Below, one piece after another: positions 35,778 through 44,254 of a stretch of 64,000 nt of DNA. The notes under the pieces were generated by a model. The model had not been told where the DNA came from, did not search any database, and worked only from the letters and a program-made list of their open reading frames with translations. Position numbers and translations under genes: made by a program. Each line of letters starts with the position of its first letter. Within the stretch, counting starts at the first letter, position 1. The stretch is from Bacillota bacterium (GTDB lineage Bacteria > Bacillota > Bacilli > Paenibacillales > NBRC-103111): the NCBI GenBank assembly GCA_023388055.1, contig JAEWGW010000027.1, forward strand, positions 1-64,000, written 5' to 3'.

Positions 35778-36584
35778 TCAGAGGGGAACGGCGATACGTT
35801 TCTTGGCGCTGAAATACACCCATTCGTTATACCCGATCTCCTTCAGGCGGCGGGCCACCAGCTCCCGATCGTCTCCCACCCGTTCCGGGTCATGGGCGTC
35901 CGATCCGAAGGTAACGGAAACGCCGTAACGCAGAGCCATCTCCAAGATTTCATCGGAGGGATACCAGCCTCCCACATCCTTGGTTTTTCCGGAGGTGTTC
36001 ACCTCAATGGCCATACCCGCTTCCCCTATAATCCGGAGCGTTTTCTCTACCGCTTCCGTACGGATATCGGAAAAGGCGGGGTAAAAGCCCTTCATGGCAT
36101 CGATATGTCCAAGAATCTGAAACATGCCGCTTTTGGCGGATTGAAGAATCAGATCGTAATACTGCTCCTTCTCCCGGATCTTCTCCGGTTCCGACAAACC
36201 CTTGAACCGTCGTTTGTTGAAGATGCTGACTCCCCCGGATTGGTGGACAGACCCGATGATGTAATCAAAGGGATACTTGTCATAGATAGCCCGGTAGACC
36301 CCCGCATGCTCAGGGAAAAAATCAGACTCCACTCCAAGCAGGACCTCAATTCGTCCGCGGTATTCCTCTTTTAGGGCCAGCACCTCCTCCACATAGCGGG
36401 GAAACTGGCTTTTGGCCATGGCGATGTGTGGTTGCGCATGGTCGGATTTTTCACCGAAATAGGGGGAGTGGTCCGAGATGCCAATGACCTGCAGTCCCCC
36501 GCGGAGCGCCGCTTCAACGTAATCGCGGATTTGGCCGCGGGCGTGGCCGCAACGGCTGTGATGGGTATGCAAATCGAATTTCAT
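35778..36584 (-). CDS. Histidinol-phosphatase (PHP domain, HisJ/HisK type)
   Basis: 268 aa PHP-family phosphoesterase: metal motif DLHTHHSRCGHARG at the start, then GISDHSPYFGEKSDH, GVESDFFPEH, ILGHIDAMKGF and TFGSDAHDPERVG. It would remove phosphate from histidinol phosphate in histidine synthesis in the cytoplasm. No other his gene is near. Good ribosome site (AAAGGAGAA). It shares strand with the LysR gene upstream with a 37-nt gap, possibly one transcript. Confidence 0.9.
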   Translation of the reverse strand: MKFDLHTHHSRCGHARGQIRDYVEAALRGGLQVIGISDHSPYFGEKSDHAQPHIAMAKSQFPRYVEEVLALKEEYRGRIEVLLGVESDFFPEHAGVYRAIYDKYPFDYIIGSVHQSGGVSIFNKRRFKGLSEPEKIREKEQYYDLILQSAKSGMFQILGHIDAMKGFYPAFSDIRTEAVEKTLRIIGEAGMAIEVNTSGKTKDVGGWYPSDEILEMALRYGVSVTFGSDAHDPERVGDDRELVARRLKEIGYNEWVYFSAKKRIAVPL

Positions 36585-36621
36585 GGTTGTTCTCCTTTAA
36601 AACATGTGCATTGTCGGCGCC

Positions 36622-37524
36622 TTATTCCGAACCGAGAAACTGGTTTTGCGGCATTCCCTTCAAGTCGCTCAGGAATTGCTGCATGGCGGAACTAAGGTAA
36701 CGCCCTGATTTATATACTACCCCAACCGGGTGGCTAATTTCCAATTCATTCACCTGGATCATCTTCAATGTACCCAAACGCAGCTCCTTGGCGATGGACA
36801 ATCTGGAGATAATGGCGGCGCCCATATTCAGCTCCACCATCCGCTTGACTTCCTCGCTGCTGGAAAGCTCCATCACGGTCTGCGGCACAAGGTCCAGCTT
36901 CTTGAACAGAGCATCCACAAACCGGCGTCCAGCCGTATCCTGGGAGAGCATCACCAGGGGAATATGGCGCAGCTCCTCAATAGTGGCAAATTCATGTGAA
37001 GCCAGCGGATGATCCGGGGCCACCACAAGCTCGAAGGTATCGTAATACAGAATAGACGATTCCAGATACGGATTCTTTTCGAACAAATATGCGATTCCGA
37101 TATCCACGCTGCCGTTTTCCACACTGGCCATGATCTGGGAGGAAGGCATAGAGTGAATGGTGATTTTGATCAGCGGAAACTGGTTCTGAAAATAGGAAAG
37201 AACCCTCGGCAGCGTCTGCATGGCGATGGAGGTGGTGGTTCCCAGATGGATATGGCCCTGGGGAGTATTCTCCAGGTCGGCCAGGCGCTGCTTCAGTTCT
37301 TCTACAGTGCGGACAATTTTCATGGCATGCTCCAGAAAAACACGTCCGCTGTCCGTTAGGGTAACCGGCTGATTGCGGTCAATAAGCACACTTTGGTATT
37401 CGTCCTCCAGACTCTTAATCTGGGCGGATACCGCGGGTTGGGTAAGGTTGAGAATCTCTCCCGCCTTACGGAAGCTCATGGTTTTGGAGATCGTAATAAA
37501 GGTTTCCAATTGATTCATATTCAT
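36622..37524 (-). CDS. LysR-family regulator (CysL/CysB-like)
   Basis: 300 aa: winged helix MSFRKAGEILNLTQPAVSAQI and a substrate-binding domain (GHIHLGTTTSIAMQTLPRVL, VDIGIAY, PLASHEF). It resembles the CysL/YwfK branch, but the effector is not identifiable. The ATG has AGGAGGG 9 nt upstream. Target genes are not evident: the neighbours are a PHP phosphatase and a two-component system. Confidence 0.88.
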   Translation of the reverse strand: MNMNQLETFITISKTMSFRKAGEILNLTQPAVSAQIKSLEDEYQSVLIDRNQPVTLTDSGRVFLEHAMKIVRTVEELKQRLADLENTPQGHIHLGTTTSIAMQTLPRVLSYFQNQFPLIKITIHSMPSSQIMASVENGSVDIGIAYLFEKNPYLESSILYYDTFELVVAPDHPLASHEFATIEELRHIPLVMLSQDTAGRRFVDALFKKLDLVPQTVMELSSSEEVKRMVELNMGAAIISRLSIAKELRLGTLKMIQVNELEISHPVGVVYKSGRYLSSAMQQFLSDLKGMPQNQFLGSE

Positions 37525-37713
37525 GTGATTGGGCCCTCCTGGACTACGGCTGCAGCATTCCGGCGGTAGACCGGAAATAATAAAAATATAGATTTAATTT
37601 ATGGAAATAATCACGTATATAAAATAATTTTCTCAATGTTCCTATTATATGCGATTCAAACTCTGGAAGCAATTATAACTTTCGGCTTATTTTTTGGGGG
37701 AAGGGGACCCAGC

Positions 37714-37739
37714 AGAAAAGGCCCTACAGGGAGGGCCTC
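37714..37739 (-). terminator. Terminator of the two-component operon
   Basis: Minus strand AGGCCC, short loop, GGGCCT, TTTT, between the histidine kinase stop and the LysR start region. The remaining 37525-37713 hold no gene. Confidence 0.75.
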
Positions 37740-37767
37740 TGGCAGCGTATATAGAGATTATGAACGG

Positions 37768-39306
37768 TTATGGACGGATACGTTTGGAGCCGGGTCCCAA
37801 TTCATAGCCGGAAGGCGGGTCCAGTGGAATCAGTACGCAGAAGCGGATTTCATTGCCCTCGCACTCCGCCCAAATTTTCCCGGCATGGGCTTCCACAATG
37901 CTCTTGGCAATGGCCAGACCCAAGCCTGAGCCTCCTCCGGAGGAGGTGCGGGCGGTATCCACCCGGTAAAACCGGTCGAATACCCGGTGGAGCTCGTCCT
38001 CCGAAATCGTGTCCCCCTGGTTAATAATGCAAACCCGGGCAAACCCGTTGTCCCGGTCCATTTTGACGGTGACAACACCGGGTTTATGACTGTATTTCAC
38101 CGCATTGACCAGAAGGTTCTCCGCAACCCGGATCATCTGGGCAGCATCGATCATGGCGTAAAGCCGCTCCGGCAGAATATCCTTCACCAGCACCAGGGAA
38201 TTTTCCTCCGCATAGGTAACCAATTCTTCCGTCAGCTGCTCCAATAGCTCATTGAGGCAGACCCGTTCCAGATTCATGTTGACAATTTGATTGGAGAGCT
38301 TGGTGTATTCAAACAGATCATCAATCAATACCTTCAGCTTTTCCGATTTGCTATAGGCAATTTGGGAGTAATTATGGGCTTGGGCCTCGTCCTCGAAGTG
38401 ACGGTCCTTCAGAAGCCGCAAATACCCCATAATCAGGGTCAACGGAGTCCGCAGATCGTGGGATACATTGGTGATGAGCTCGTTTTTGGTCCGTTCGGCC
38501 CGGCGCTCCTCTTCCATCGTGGTTTGCAGAGCCCCCGTCATCCGATTGATAGAGGAGGCCAGGGATGCCAGCTCATCCTTCGAACGCAGAGGCACGCGGA
38601 ATTGGAGATTACCCTTGGAGATTTCCTGCAAGCCGCTGGCGAGCTCCTCGATATAGTCCATCTTCCGTTTGGTCAGCCAATAGAACAGGAAGATAAAGGC
38701 GGCAATAGCGGTCATCAGGGTGAAGGGGCTGGAGCCTCTTTTGTACGAAATGCTGGGCTGGGGAACGCCGCTGACAATCAGATAAGCCGGCTGGTCCTTC
38801 AGATCAACGGGGTAAAAGCTGGTGAATTCCTGAACCGGAATACTGGTATAGCGCCGCTCCATGGCTTTCGAAATGATGCTGTGGATGTCCACTTGGGTCT
38901 CGATGGCATCGGGCGTTTTATAAAACACCTTGCCCTCCAGGTCCGTCAACAGCACCTTGTTACCCGAAAAACCCGCATTGCGGGTAATGTAGTCGGTAAT
39001 CCCCTGGTAGCTGACATCCGGGGTTTTGATATAAGAAGCGATAGCCCGGGCCTGGTCATCTATTTTTTCGATGCCGTATTGGTAATCCAGAACAGGAGAA
39101 CGGTTCAGCTCCCCGAAGAAAACGTTCACCACAACGTAAACAAGAGCTGCAGCGGACAGGCACAGCACAAAGGTAAACATCAGCTGAAGCCGGATGCTGC
39201 GGATAATGCTGAGACGGGTGGTCTCCGCAGCTCTGCGGCAGACACTCGCCAGCCGCTGGAGGCGGTTCCAGAAGAGAAGCCTGCGTATCCCCGGTTTAAG
39301 CTTCAA
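37768..39306 (-). CDS. Sensor histidine kinase
   Basis: 512 aa: first membrane segment about 38-60, an extracellular sensor of about 130 residues, second membrane segment about 195-212, HAMP, HisKA with NVSHDLRTPLTLIMGYL and ATPase with AENLLVNAVKYS and GGGSGLGLAIAKSIVEAH. It phosphorylates the adjacent regulator. The TTG at 39306 overlaps the end of the regulator gene by 11 nt, so translation is coupled. The stimulus is unknown; the class resembles VanS-type kinases. Confidence 0.9.
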   Translation of the reverse strand: MKLKPGIRRLLFWNRLQRLASVCRRAAETTRLSIIRSIRLQLMFTFVLCLSAAALVYVVVNVFFGELNRSPVLDYQYGIEKIDDQARAIASYIKTPDVSYQGITDYITRNAGFSGNKVLLTDLEGKVFYKTPDAIETQVDIHSIISKAMERRYTSIPVQEFTSFYPVDLKDQPAYLIVSGVPQPSISYKRGSSPFTLMTAIAAFIFLFYWLTKRKMDYIEELASGLQEISKGNLQFRVPLRSKDELASLASSINRMTGALQTTMEEERRAERTKNELITNVSHDLRTPLTLIMGYLRLLKDRHFEDEAQAHNYSQIAYSKSEKLKVLIDDLFEYTKLSNQIVNMNLERVCLNELLEQLTEELVTYAEENSLVLVKDILPERLYAMIDAAQMIRVAENLLVNAVKYSHKPGVVTVKMDRDNGFARVCIINQGDTISEDELHRVFDRFYRVDTARTSSGGGSGLGLAIAKSIVEAHAGKIWAECEGNEIRFCVLIPLDPPSGYELGPGSKRIRP

Positions 39307-39991
39307 TTTTGTAGCCTACCCCCCAAACGGTTTTGATATATTTGGGCTGGCGGGGGTTCTCCTCGGTTTTTTCACGGATTTTGCGGATATGGACCATGAC
39401 GGTATTGTCGGATTCGAAAAAGGCTTCGCCCCACACCGATTCGTAAATCCGCTCAATGCTGAATACCATGCCGCGGTTGCGGGCTAACAGATCCAGAATG
39501 GCGAATTCCCGCGGGGTCAGCTTCACGTCCCGGCCGTCCACCTTCACTTCATGGGTGGTGGTGTTAATAATGAGATCGTCTATCTCGATTTCGTTTTCCT
39601 TCCGGGCGTTGGGCACATTCAGCCGGGTGTAACGGCGCAGCTGGGATTTTACCCGGGCCATGAGCTCCAGCGGGTTAAAGGGTTTGGACATATAGTCATC
39701 AGCTCCGGTAGAGAGCCCCATAATCTTGTCCATGTCCTGGCTTTTGGCGGACAGCATGATAATGGGCATATTGCGCTGCTCGCGGATTTTCAGGCAGGTC
39801 TGGATGCCGTCCAGCTTGGGCATCATCACGTCAAGGATCACCAGATCCACCACCTGCTTGGACACCACGTCCAGCGCCTCCAGGCCGTCGGAGGCTTTCA
39901 GAATGTTATAACCATCGTTAGTCAAATAAATCTCCAACAGATCAAGGATGTCCTTTTCGTCATCCACCACAAGGATCGTTTCGGAGGGCAT
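39296..39991 (-). CDS. OmpR-family response regulator (VanR-like)
   Basis: 231 aa: receiver domain with VVDDEKDILDLLEIYL, phospho-acceptor Asp in VDLVILDVMMPKLDG and Lys in YMSKPFNPLEL, then a winged helix ending KYIKTVWGVGYKIEA. ATG at 39991 with AAGGAGT 8 nt upstream; 19 more codons are open. Co-transcribed with the kinase. Confidence 0.94.
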   Translation of the reverse strand: MPSETILVVDDEKDILDLLEIYLTNDGYNILKASDGLEALDVVSKQVVDLVILDVMMPKLDGIQTCLKIREQRNMPIIMLSAKSQDMDKIMGLSTGADDYMSKPFNPLELMARVKSQLRRYTRLNVPNARKENEIEIDDLIINTTTHEVKVDGRDVKLTPREFAILDLLARNRGMVFSIERIYESVWGEAFFESDNTVMVHIRKIREKTEENPRQPKYIKTVWGVGYKIEA

Positions 39992-40083
39992 GGGGTTCAC
40001 TCCTTCAGGCATACTCTGAACTTCATTGTATCTGCTAAATCTTAACACGGTATACGGGCAAATCTTAAAATTATCTTAGCATA

Positions 40084-40110
40084 TAAGCCCCTCCCGCACA
40101 GGAAGGGGCT
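40084..40110. terminator. Hairpin between HAD phosphatase and regulator
   Basis: AAGCCCCT(T)CC and GGGAGGGGCTT arms. The T-run on the minus strand is interrupted, so it is a weaker terminator candidate for the HelD-2/HAD transcript. Confidence 0.6.
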
Positions 40111-40145
40111 TGGTTTATGTTGCGATGCGGCTGTGCTGGCAGAGC

Positions 40146-40928
40146 CTAAGCCTTCAACCACCGGTAAAAGTTCATCAGATGATGGACGCTGACATCCGGT
40201 CTGATGCCGGTGCTCTCAATCAGCGCCTCATAATTATGGGGCCCTGCCAGCCCGGTCAGCACCAGTGCGGTGCGTGTACCTGCTGCCACGCCGGCGGCGA
40301 TATCGGTACGGAGGTTGTCGCCCACCATCCAGATATCCTCCGGCGGCAGCCCCAACAGCTCGATACCATACCGGCTGATAATCGGAGAGGGTTTGCCGAT
40401 GACCACCGGCTCCGTTTCGGAAGCAGTACGGATGGCGGCGCCGATGGCTCCGGAGCCGGGAATGGGTCCATTTTCCTTGGGAAGGAGATGGTCGGGGTTA
40501 GTCTGGATATACATGGCCCCGCCCCGGATGGCGTTCACGGCCTGGGTCAGCTTGGCATAAGTGAAATCCCTGTCGATGCCCTGTACCACATAGTCGGGAG
40601 CCTCTGCCGTAAGGACAAGACCAGCCGCCGCCAAGGTTTCCTGAAGCGCCTGTTCTCCGATGCACAATACCCGGTTCCCTTGTCCGTGTAAGCTGATATA
40701 GCGGGCTGCGGCCATCCCGGAGGTAAGGACCTCCTCGGGGACCACCGGAATTCCGGTGAGCTCCTCCAGAAGCGCCGCTACCTCACCGGGATGCACCGTG
40801 GAATTATTGGTCAGAAACAGATAAGGCCAGCCTTCGTTTCGCAGAGCCCTGATGAACTCATCCGCATAGAGAATCGGATTTCGTCCGGCGTACATGGTTC
40901 CGTCCAAATCAATAATAAATCCCGGCAT
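40146..40928 (-). CDS. HAD-IIA phosphatase (NagD/AraL-like)
   Basis: 260 aa: motif I FIIDLDGTMYAG, motif II YLFLTNNSTV, motif III Lys in VVIGKPSPII and acidic motif MVGDNLRTDIAAG. Such enzymes hydrolyse sugar phosphates, nucleotides or pyridoxal phosphate in the cytoplasm; substrate open. Its AGGAGG lies in the end of helD-2, 5 nt apart, so it is translated with that gene. No functional link between the two is known to me. Confidence 0.9.
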   Translation of the reverse strand: MPGFIIDLDGTMYAGRNPILYADEFIRALRNEGWPYLFLTNNSTVHPGEVAALLEELTGIPVVPEEVLTSGMAAARYISLHGQGNRVLCIGEQALQETLAAAGLVLTAEAPDYVVQGIDRDFTYAKLTQAVNAIRGGAMYIQTNPDHLLPKENGPIPGSGAIGAAIRTASETEPVVIGKPSPIISRYGIELLGLPPEDIWMVGDNLRTDIAAGVAAGTRTALVLTGLAGPHNYEALIESTGIRPDVSVHHLMNFYRWLKA

Positions 40929-40933
40929 CTCTG

Positions 40934-43300
40934 TCAGCCTCCTGCAGGAGTGCCTGCACCCGCGGATTCTCCAACAACACCCGGAGCTGCCTGCTCTTCA
41001 TAGAGGGAATGGTCCACCGTCTCCAGGAAGCGGTTCTTCTCCCCGGTATAGCCCACATAGAGAACATTCATGGCCCGGGTGCAGGCTGTATAGAACAGCT
41101 TCCGCTCCTCCTCATGCCCATAAACGGATGCTCCAGCATCCCAAACGATAACGGAATCGAATTCCAGCCCCTTGGCCAGATAAACGGGGATGACCACCAG
41201 CGTATTGCGGAAGCTGGTTTCCTCCCGCGTTACCAGGTGCAGATGGGCGGGAGCGCCTGCCGCCTGAAGCGCTTCGTAAGCAGCCTGGCTCTCCGCCGCT
41301 GTCCGGCAAATCACGGCAACGGAAGGGGAGCCGCTGTCCCGCAGCTTCCCGATCAGCGCAACCACCTGCCGGGCTTTAGCTTCCGCCTCCGCGGCCAGCT
41401 TCACCAGCTGGGGTTTTTCTCCGCTTCGGCTGAAGGCCTCAATGGCTTCGCCGCCGGGCAGAAGCACCTTGGTAAACTCCACAATCTCCGACGTGGAGCG
41501 GTAGCTTTTGGAGAGCCGGAGAATGCCGGTTTGCTCCTTGCCGAACAGCTCCTCCACAAAGCCGTAGGATTCGATCCGCATGTTCGGAGTAATGGCCTGG
41601 TTCAAGTCGCCCAGCAGGGTCAGCTTGCTGCGAGGGAACAGGCGGCGGATAATTTCATATTGAAAGGGAGAATAATCCTGGGCTTCATCTAGAATCACAT
41701 GACGGATGCTGTTAAAGCTGTTCCATCCGGTGACGCTCTCCAGCAAATAAAGCAGCGGCGGCACATCCTCGTGGGGAGCGGTTCCGCTGTCCAGCTGCTC
41801 CAGTGTATAGGTGCAGATATCCTTCCAAACCTCCGGCTCCGGAATTCCCGGCGTACCGGCTGCAGCGCGGAGGAACAGCTCCTGGTCAGCGAACAGCTGC
41901 CGGTAGGTGCGCAGCGGATTAATAAATTGTAGCCGGCGGATGAAGGATTTCATGGCATTGGTTTTGTTCCGCACATGCTTCTTGCTCTGCTGCTTCAGTT
42001 CATCCTCGGTGCCCAGATATTTGGGGTGGCGAAGCATGGTTTTGTACAGCTTGCGGGCCTGCCGTTCCTCCAGGGCAGGGATTTCACCCAGCAGCAGCTC
42101 ACCCATACGCTCCAGCCGGACGTCCATCCGGTGGTGGCGGAAGTCGCCGTAGAAGAGCGCTGCCAAGGCTTCTTCGTTCTTCCAGACCTGAGCTCCATAC
42201 GGAATGGCATCGAAGGCCAACCCTTCCTCCTCAAGAAGGACGAGATAATTGCGGATTACTTGGAGAAAAGCCTGGGAGGACTTGTACGCGGTTCCTGCCG
42301 CCTTCGCATGATATCCCGGCTCACCCGGATTTCCTGTCAGCATCGCTTCTATCTGGGTGTAGCGGTCCTCCGGCTGGATAAACCCGGACAGCCGGTGCTC
42401 GGCAAAGTCCTGGAAGGTGGTCTGCCGCATATTGTCCTCACCCAGCTCCGGAAGCACATTGGAGATGTAGTCGCTGAACATGGGGTTGGGGGAAAAGAGG
42501 ATCATCTGATCTGCCTGGATGCTTTTGCGGTATTTGTAAAGCAGGTAAGCCACACGCTGCAGGGCAATGGAGGTTTTGCCGCTGCCTGCCGCCCCCTGGA
42601 CGATCAGGATCGGATGCTCCTCGTAGCGAATGGCCTGGTTCTGCTCGCTTTGAATGGTAGTCACAATGCTTTTCATCTTGTCGTCGGAGGATTTGCCCAG
42701 CATAAACTGGAGCATGTCGTCTCCGATCCGGATGCCGGAATCGAACATCAGCTGAAGGCGGCCATTCTGGATTTTGAATTGGCGCTTCAGGAGGATTTCC
42801 CCGTCCACATGGCCTTCATCGGTGGAGTAGCGGGCGCTGCCCAAGGTGAAATCGTAGTACATACTGGCAATCGGCGACCGCCAGTCGTACACGATGGGCG
42901 CAAGCGTCCGGTCATCCAGCAGGGAGGACAAACCGATGTAGATCTGCTCCGGCTCCTGTCCTGCCGTGGCTCCATCCTCATGGAAGTCGAGCCGGGCAAA
43001 ATAAGGGGTGCTGCGCATCAGCCGAAGCTTCCGGGCGGCGGCCTGCGCACTCAGATAACCCCGCTCGATCCGGGCCAGCTCAAGGGAGTTCATCACCACA
43101 TCCCCGGCAGCTTCGAATTTAAATGCCCAGTTGGCGTTGTCCAGACGCATTTCTTCCCAAATCATTTTGCGGACATCGATTACATCGTCTCTCCGGTCGT
43201 CGGATACGCTTTGGTTTTTGACCAATTGGGCGTCGATTTCCCGGAGAGTCAGAGCCAGCCGGATTTCCTCCGCTTTTTGGGCTTCAGGGTTGATGCTCAT
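40934..43300 (-). CDS. HelD-like UvrD-family ATPase, paralog 2
   Basis: 788 aa, close to the usual length of HelD from Bacillus. N-terminal coiled coil (about 1-95), Walker A GAAGSGKTSIALQRVAYLLY, ILDEAQDYSPFQYE, RLSKSYRSTSEIVEF and C-terminal VIPVYLAKGLEFDSVIVWD. It should recycle RNA polymerase from stalled complexes. GGAGG lies 7 nt before the ATG. It forms an operon with the HAD phosphatase. Compared with paralog 1 it is 76 residues longer. Confidence 0.92.
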   Translation of the reverse strand: MSINPEAQKAEEIRLALTLREIDAQLVKNQSVSDDRRDDVIDVRKMIWEEMRLDNANWAFKFEAAGDVVMNSLELARIERGYLSAQAAARKLRLMRSTPYFARLDFHEDGATAGQEPEQIYIGLSSLLDDRTLAPIVYDWRSPIASMYYDFTLGSARYSTDEGHVDGEILLKRQFKIQNGRLQLMFDSGIRIGDDMLQFMLGKSSDDKMKSIVTTIQSEQNQAIRYEEHPILIVQGAAGSGKTSIALQRVAYLLYKYRKSIQADQMILFSPNPMFSDYISNVLPELGEDNMRQTTFQDFAEHRLSGFIQPEDRYTQIEAMLTGNPGEPGYHAKAAGTAYKSSQAFLQVIRNYLVLLEEEGLAFDAIPYGAQVWKNEEALAALFYGDFRHHRMDVRLERMGELLLGEIPALEERQARKLYKTMLRHPKYLGTEDELKQQSKKHVRNKTNAMKSFIRRLQFINPLRTYRQLFADQELFLRAAAGTPGIPEPEVWKDICTYTLEQLDSGTAPHEDVPPLLYLLESVTGWNSFNSIRHVILDEAQDYSPFQYEIIRRLFPRSKLTLLGDLNQAITPNMRIESYGFVEELFGKEQTGILRLSKSYRSTSEIVEFTKVLLPGGEAIEAFSRSGEKPQLVKLAAEAEAKARQVVALIGKLRDSGSPSVAVICRTAAESQAAYEALQAAGAPAHLHLVTREETSFRNTLVVIPVYLAKGLEFDSVIVWDAGASVYGHEEERKLFYTACTRAMNVLYVGYTGEKNRFLETVDHSLYEEQAAPGVVGESAGAGTPAGG

Positions 43301-43381
43301 GGGTGTACCTCCATATCATGTTTGGATAGCGTAAAAGGGCTGCAACTCTTCATTGTTTCGAGAGGAGGCCGGAATTTAAGT

Positions 43382-43540
43382 TTGACGGATTATTTTTTTT
43401 CTGCTACAATGAGCGTAGGAAAATCAATTTTGGTTTTTCTTATTTTTATTTATGTAGAATGGTGCAACTATCATTGTACCATGTCTTCCCACGAACAGCA
43501 ACACCCGGGCGCCCTTGAGAGGCGGCGGGTGTTTTTTTAT
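43382..43540 (+). ncRNA. Candidate small RNA with its own promoter and terminator
   Basis: TTGACG (43382-43387), a 17-nt spacer and TACAAT (43405-43410) predict a start near 43417. The transcript would contain a 9-bp stem (ATGGTGCAA 43459-43467 with TTGTACCAT 43474-43482, 6-nt loop) and end at a terminator (ACACCCG and CGGGTGT arms, then seven T, 43499-43538). Length is about 120 nt. The only start codon, inside the -10 region, has no ribosome site. No known family was recognised. Confidence 0.6.
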
Positions 43541-43714
43541 GGCCTTTTTTACGCGGGCCAGGTGCAGGATGGAAGTTAGGGAGCCAGATTGGATACGGGA
43601 GGAGGGGCGTGCTCATATGGAGACGGGGTTGGTTGGTGGGGCGGGAGATTTATACGAAAGTGACGCGTCGGCCCCGGCATTTTCATAGTTGGCGATGTTT
43701 CCGCTGGGCTATGG

Positions 43715-43910
43715 GAGAATCTAACGGCGGCAGGAGCCTCTATTGGAACAAAAACAGCCCATCAAAAAATCTAACGGCGGCCACAGCCGCTATTTGGGTA
43801 GAATATCCCGCCGCAAGCCCATTTTTGGCCGAATAACGTCTCCTGCATCCGTTAGATTTTTTGAGATGCCGTTTTGGGCAATATAGCGGCGCTCACCGCC
43901 GTTAAAAGTG
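43715..43910. repeat. Four-tag nested inverted repeat, family 2, copy 1
   Basis: Forward tags ATCTAACGGCGGC...CTATT at about 43719 and 43769, reverse tags at about 43831-43857 (GAATAACG...CCGTTAGAT) and 43880-43905. A second element lies at 49723-49911. The stretch 43541-44254 has no gene. Confidence 0.8.
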
Positions 43911-44022
43911 TAAGCCGCCCATGTAGAGCAAAGTAGAGGAAGGGTGTACCGTATGCGGCAGCCGTGTTTCTGGCGGGAGCCCGGATGCATCAGCTTCAGT
44001 ATCAGCGGACAAATCAGCGGAC

Positions 44023-44056
44023 AAAAAAAAGCCCCCGTCCAGATGCCGGGGAAAAA
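44023..44056 (-). terminator. Orphan terminator-like hairpin on the minus strand
   Basis: On the minus strand CCCCG, a 9-nt loop, CGGGG, C, then eight T. No minus-strand gene lies upstream, since the malic enzyme gene starts at 44255 on the other strand. It may end an antisense transcript or an unrecognised small RNA. Confidence 0.5.
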
Positions 44057-44254
44057 GTACATTATATTTAAAGAAAGGGAGTAAGAACAGAATAACCCCC
44101 GAACCTGAATAGAAGCTTAAAACAGGATAAAAATCACCTTAAAATTATTTTTATTAAGGTTATACAGCTTTTTTGACCAATGGCTGGAATTGATGGGGCA
44201 AGGGAAGTATACTGGATACGATTATATAATGGTTCAATCGGAGGATGAACTCTT

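Noticed and set aside
41975..43579. Long open frame (534 codons) on the plus strand
   Set aside because: It lies opposite HelD-2, has no ribosome site, and its translation has no recognisable domain; it is the shadow of the GC-rich coding strand.
43408..43579. Short ORF inside the small-RNA candidate
   Set aside because: Its ATG lies within the -10 element, so it could not be in the transcript start, and it has no ribosome site.
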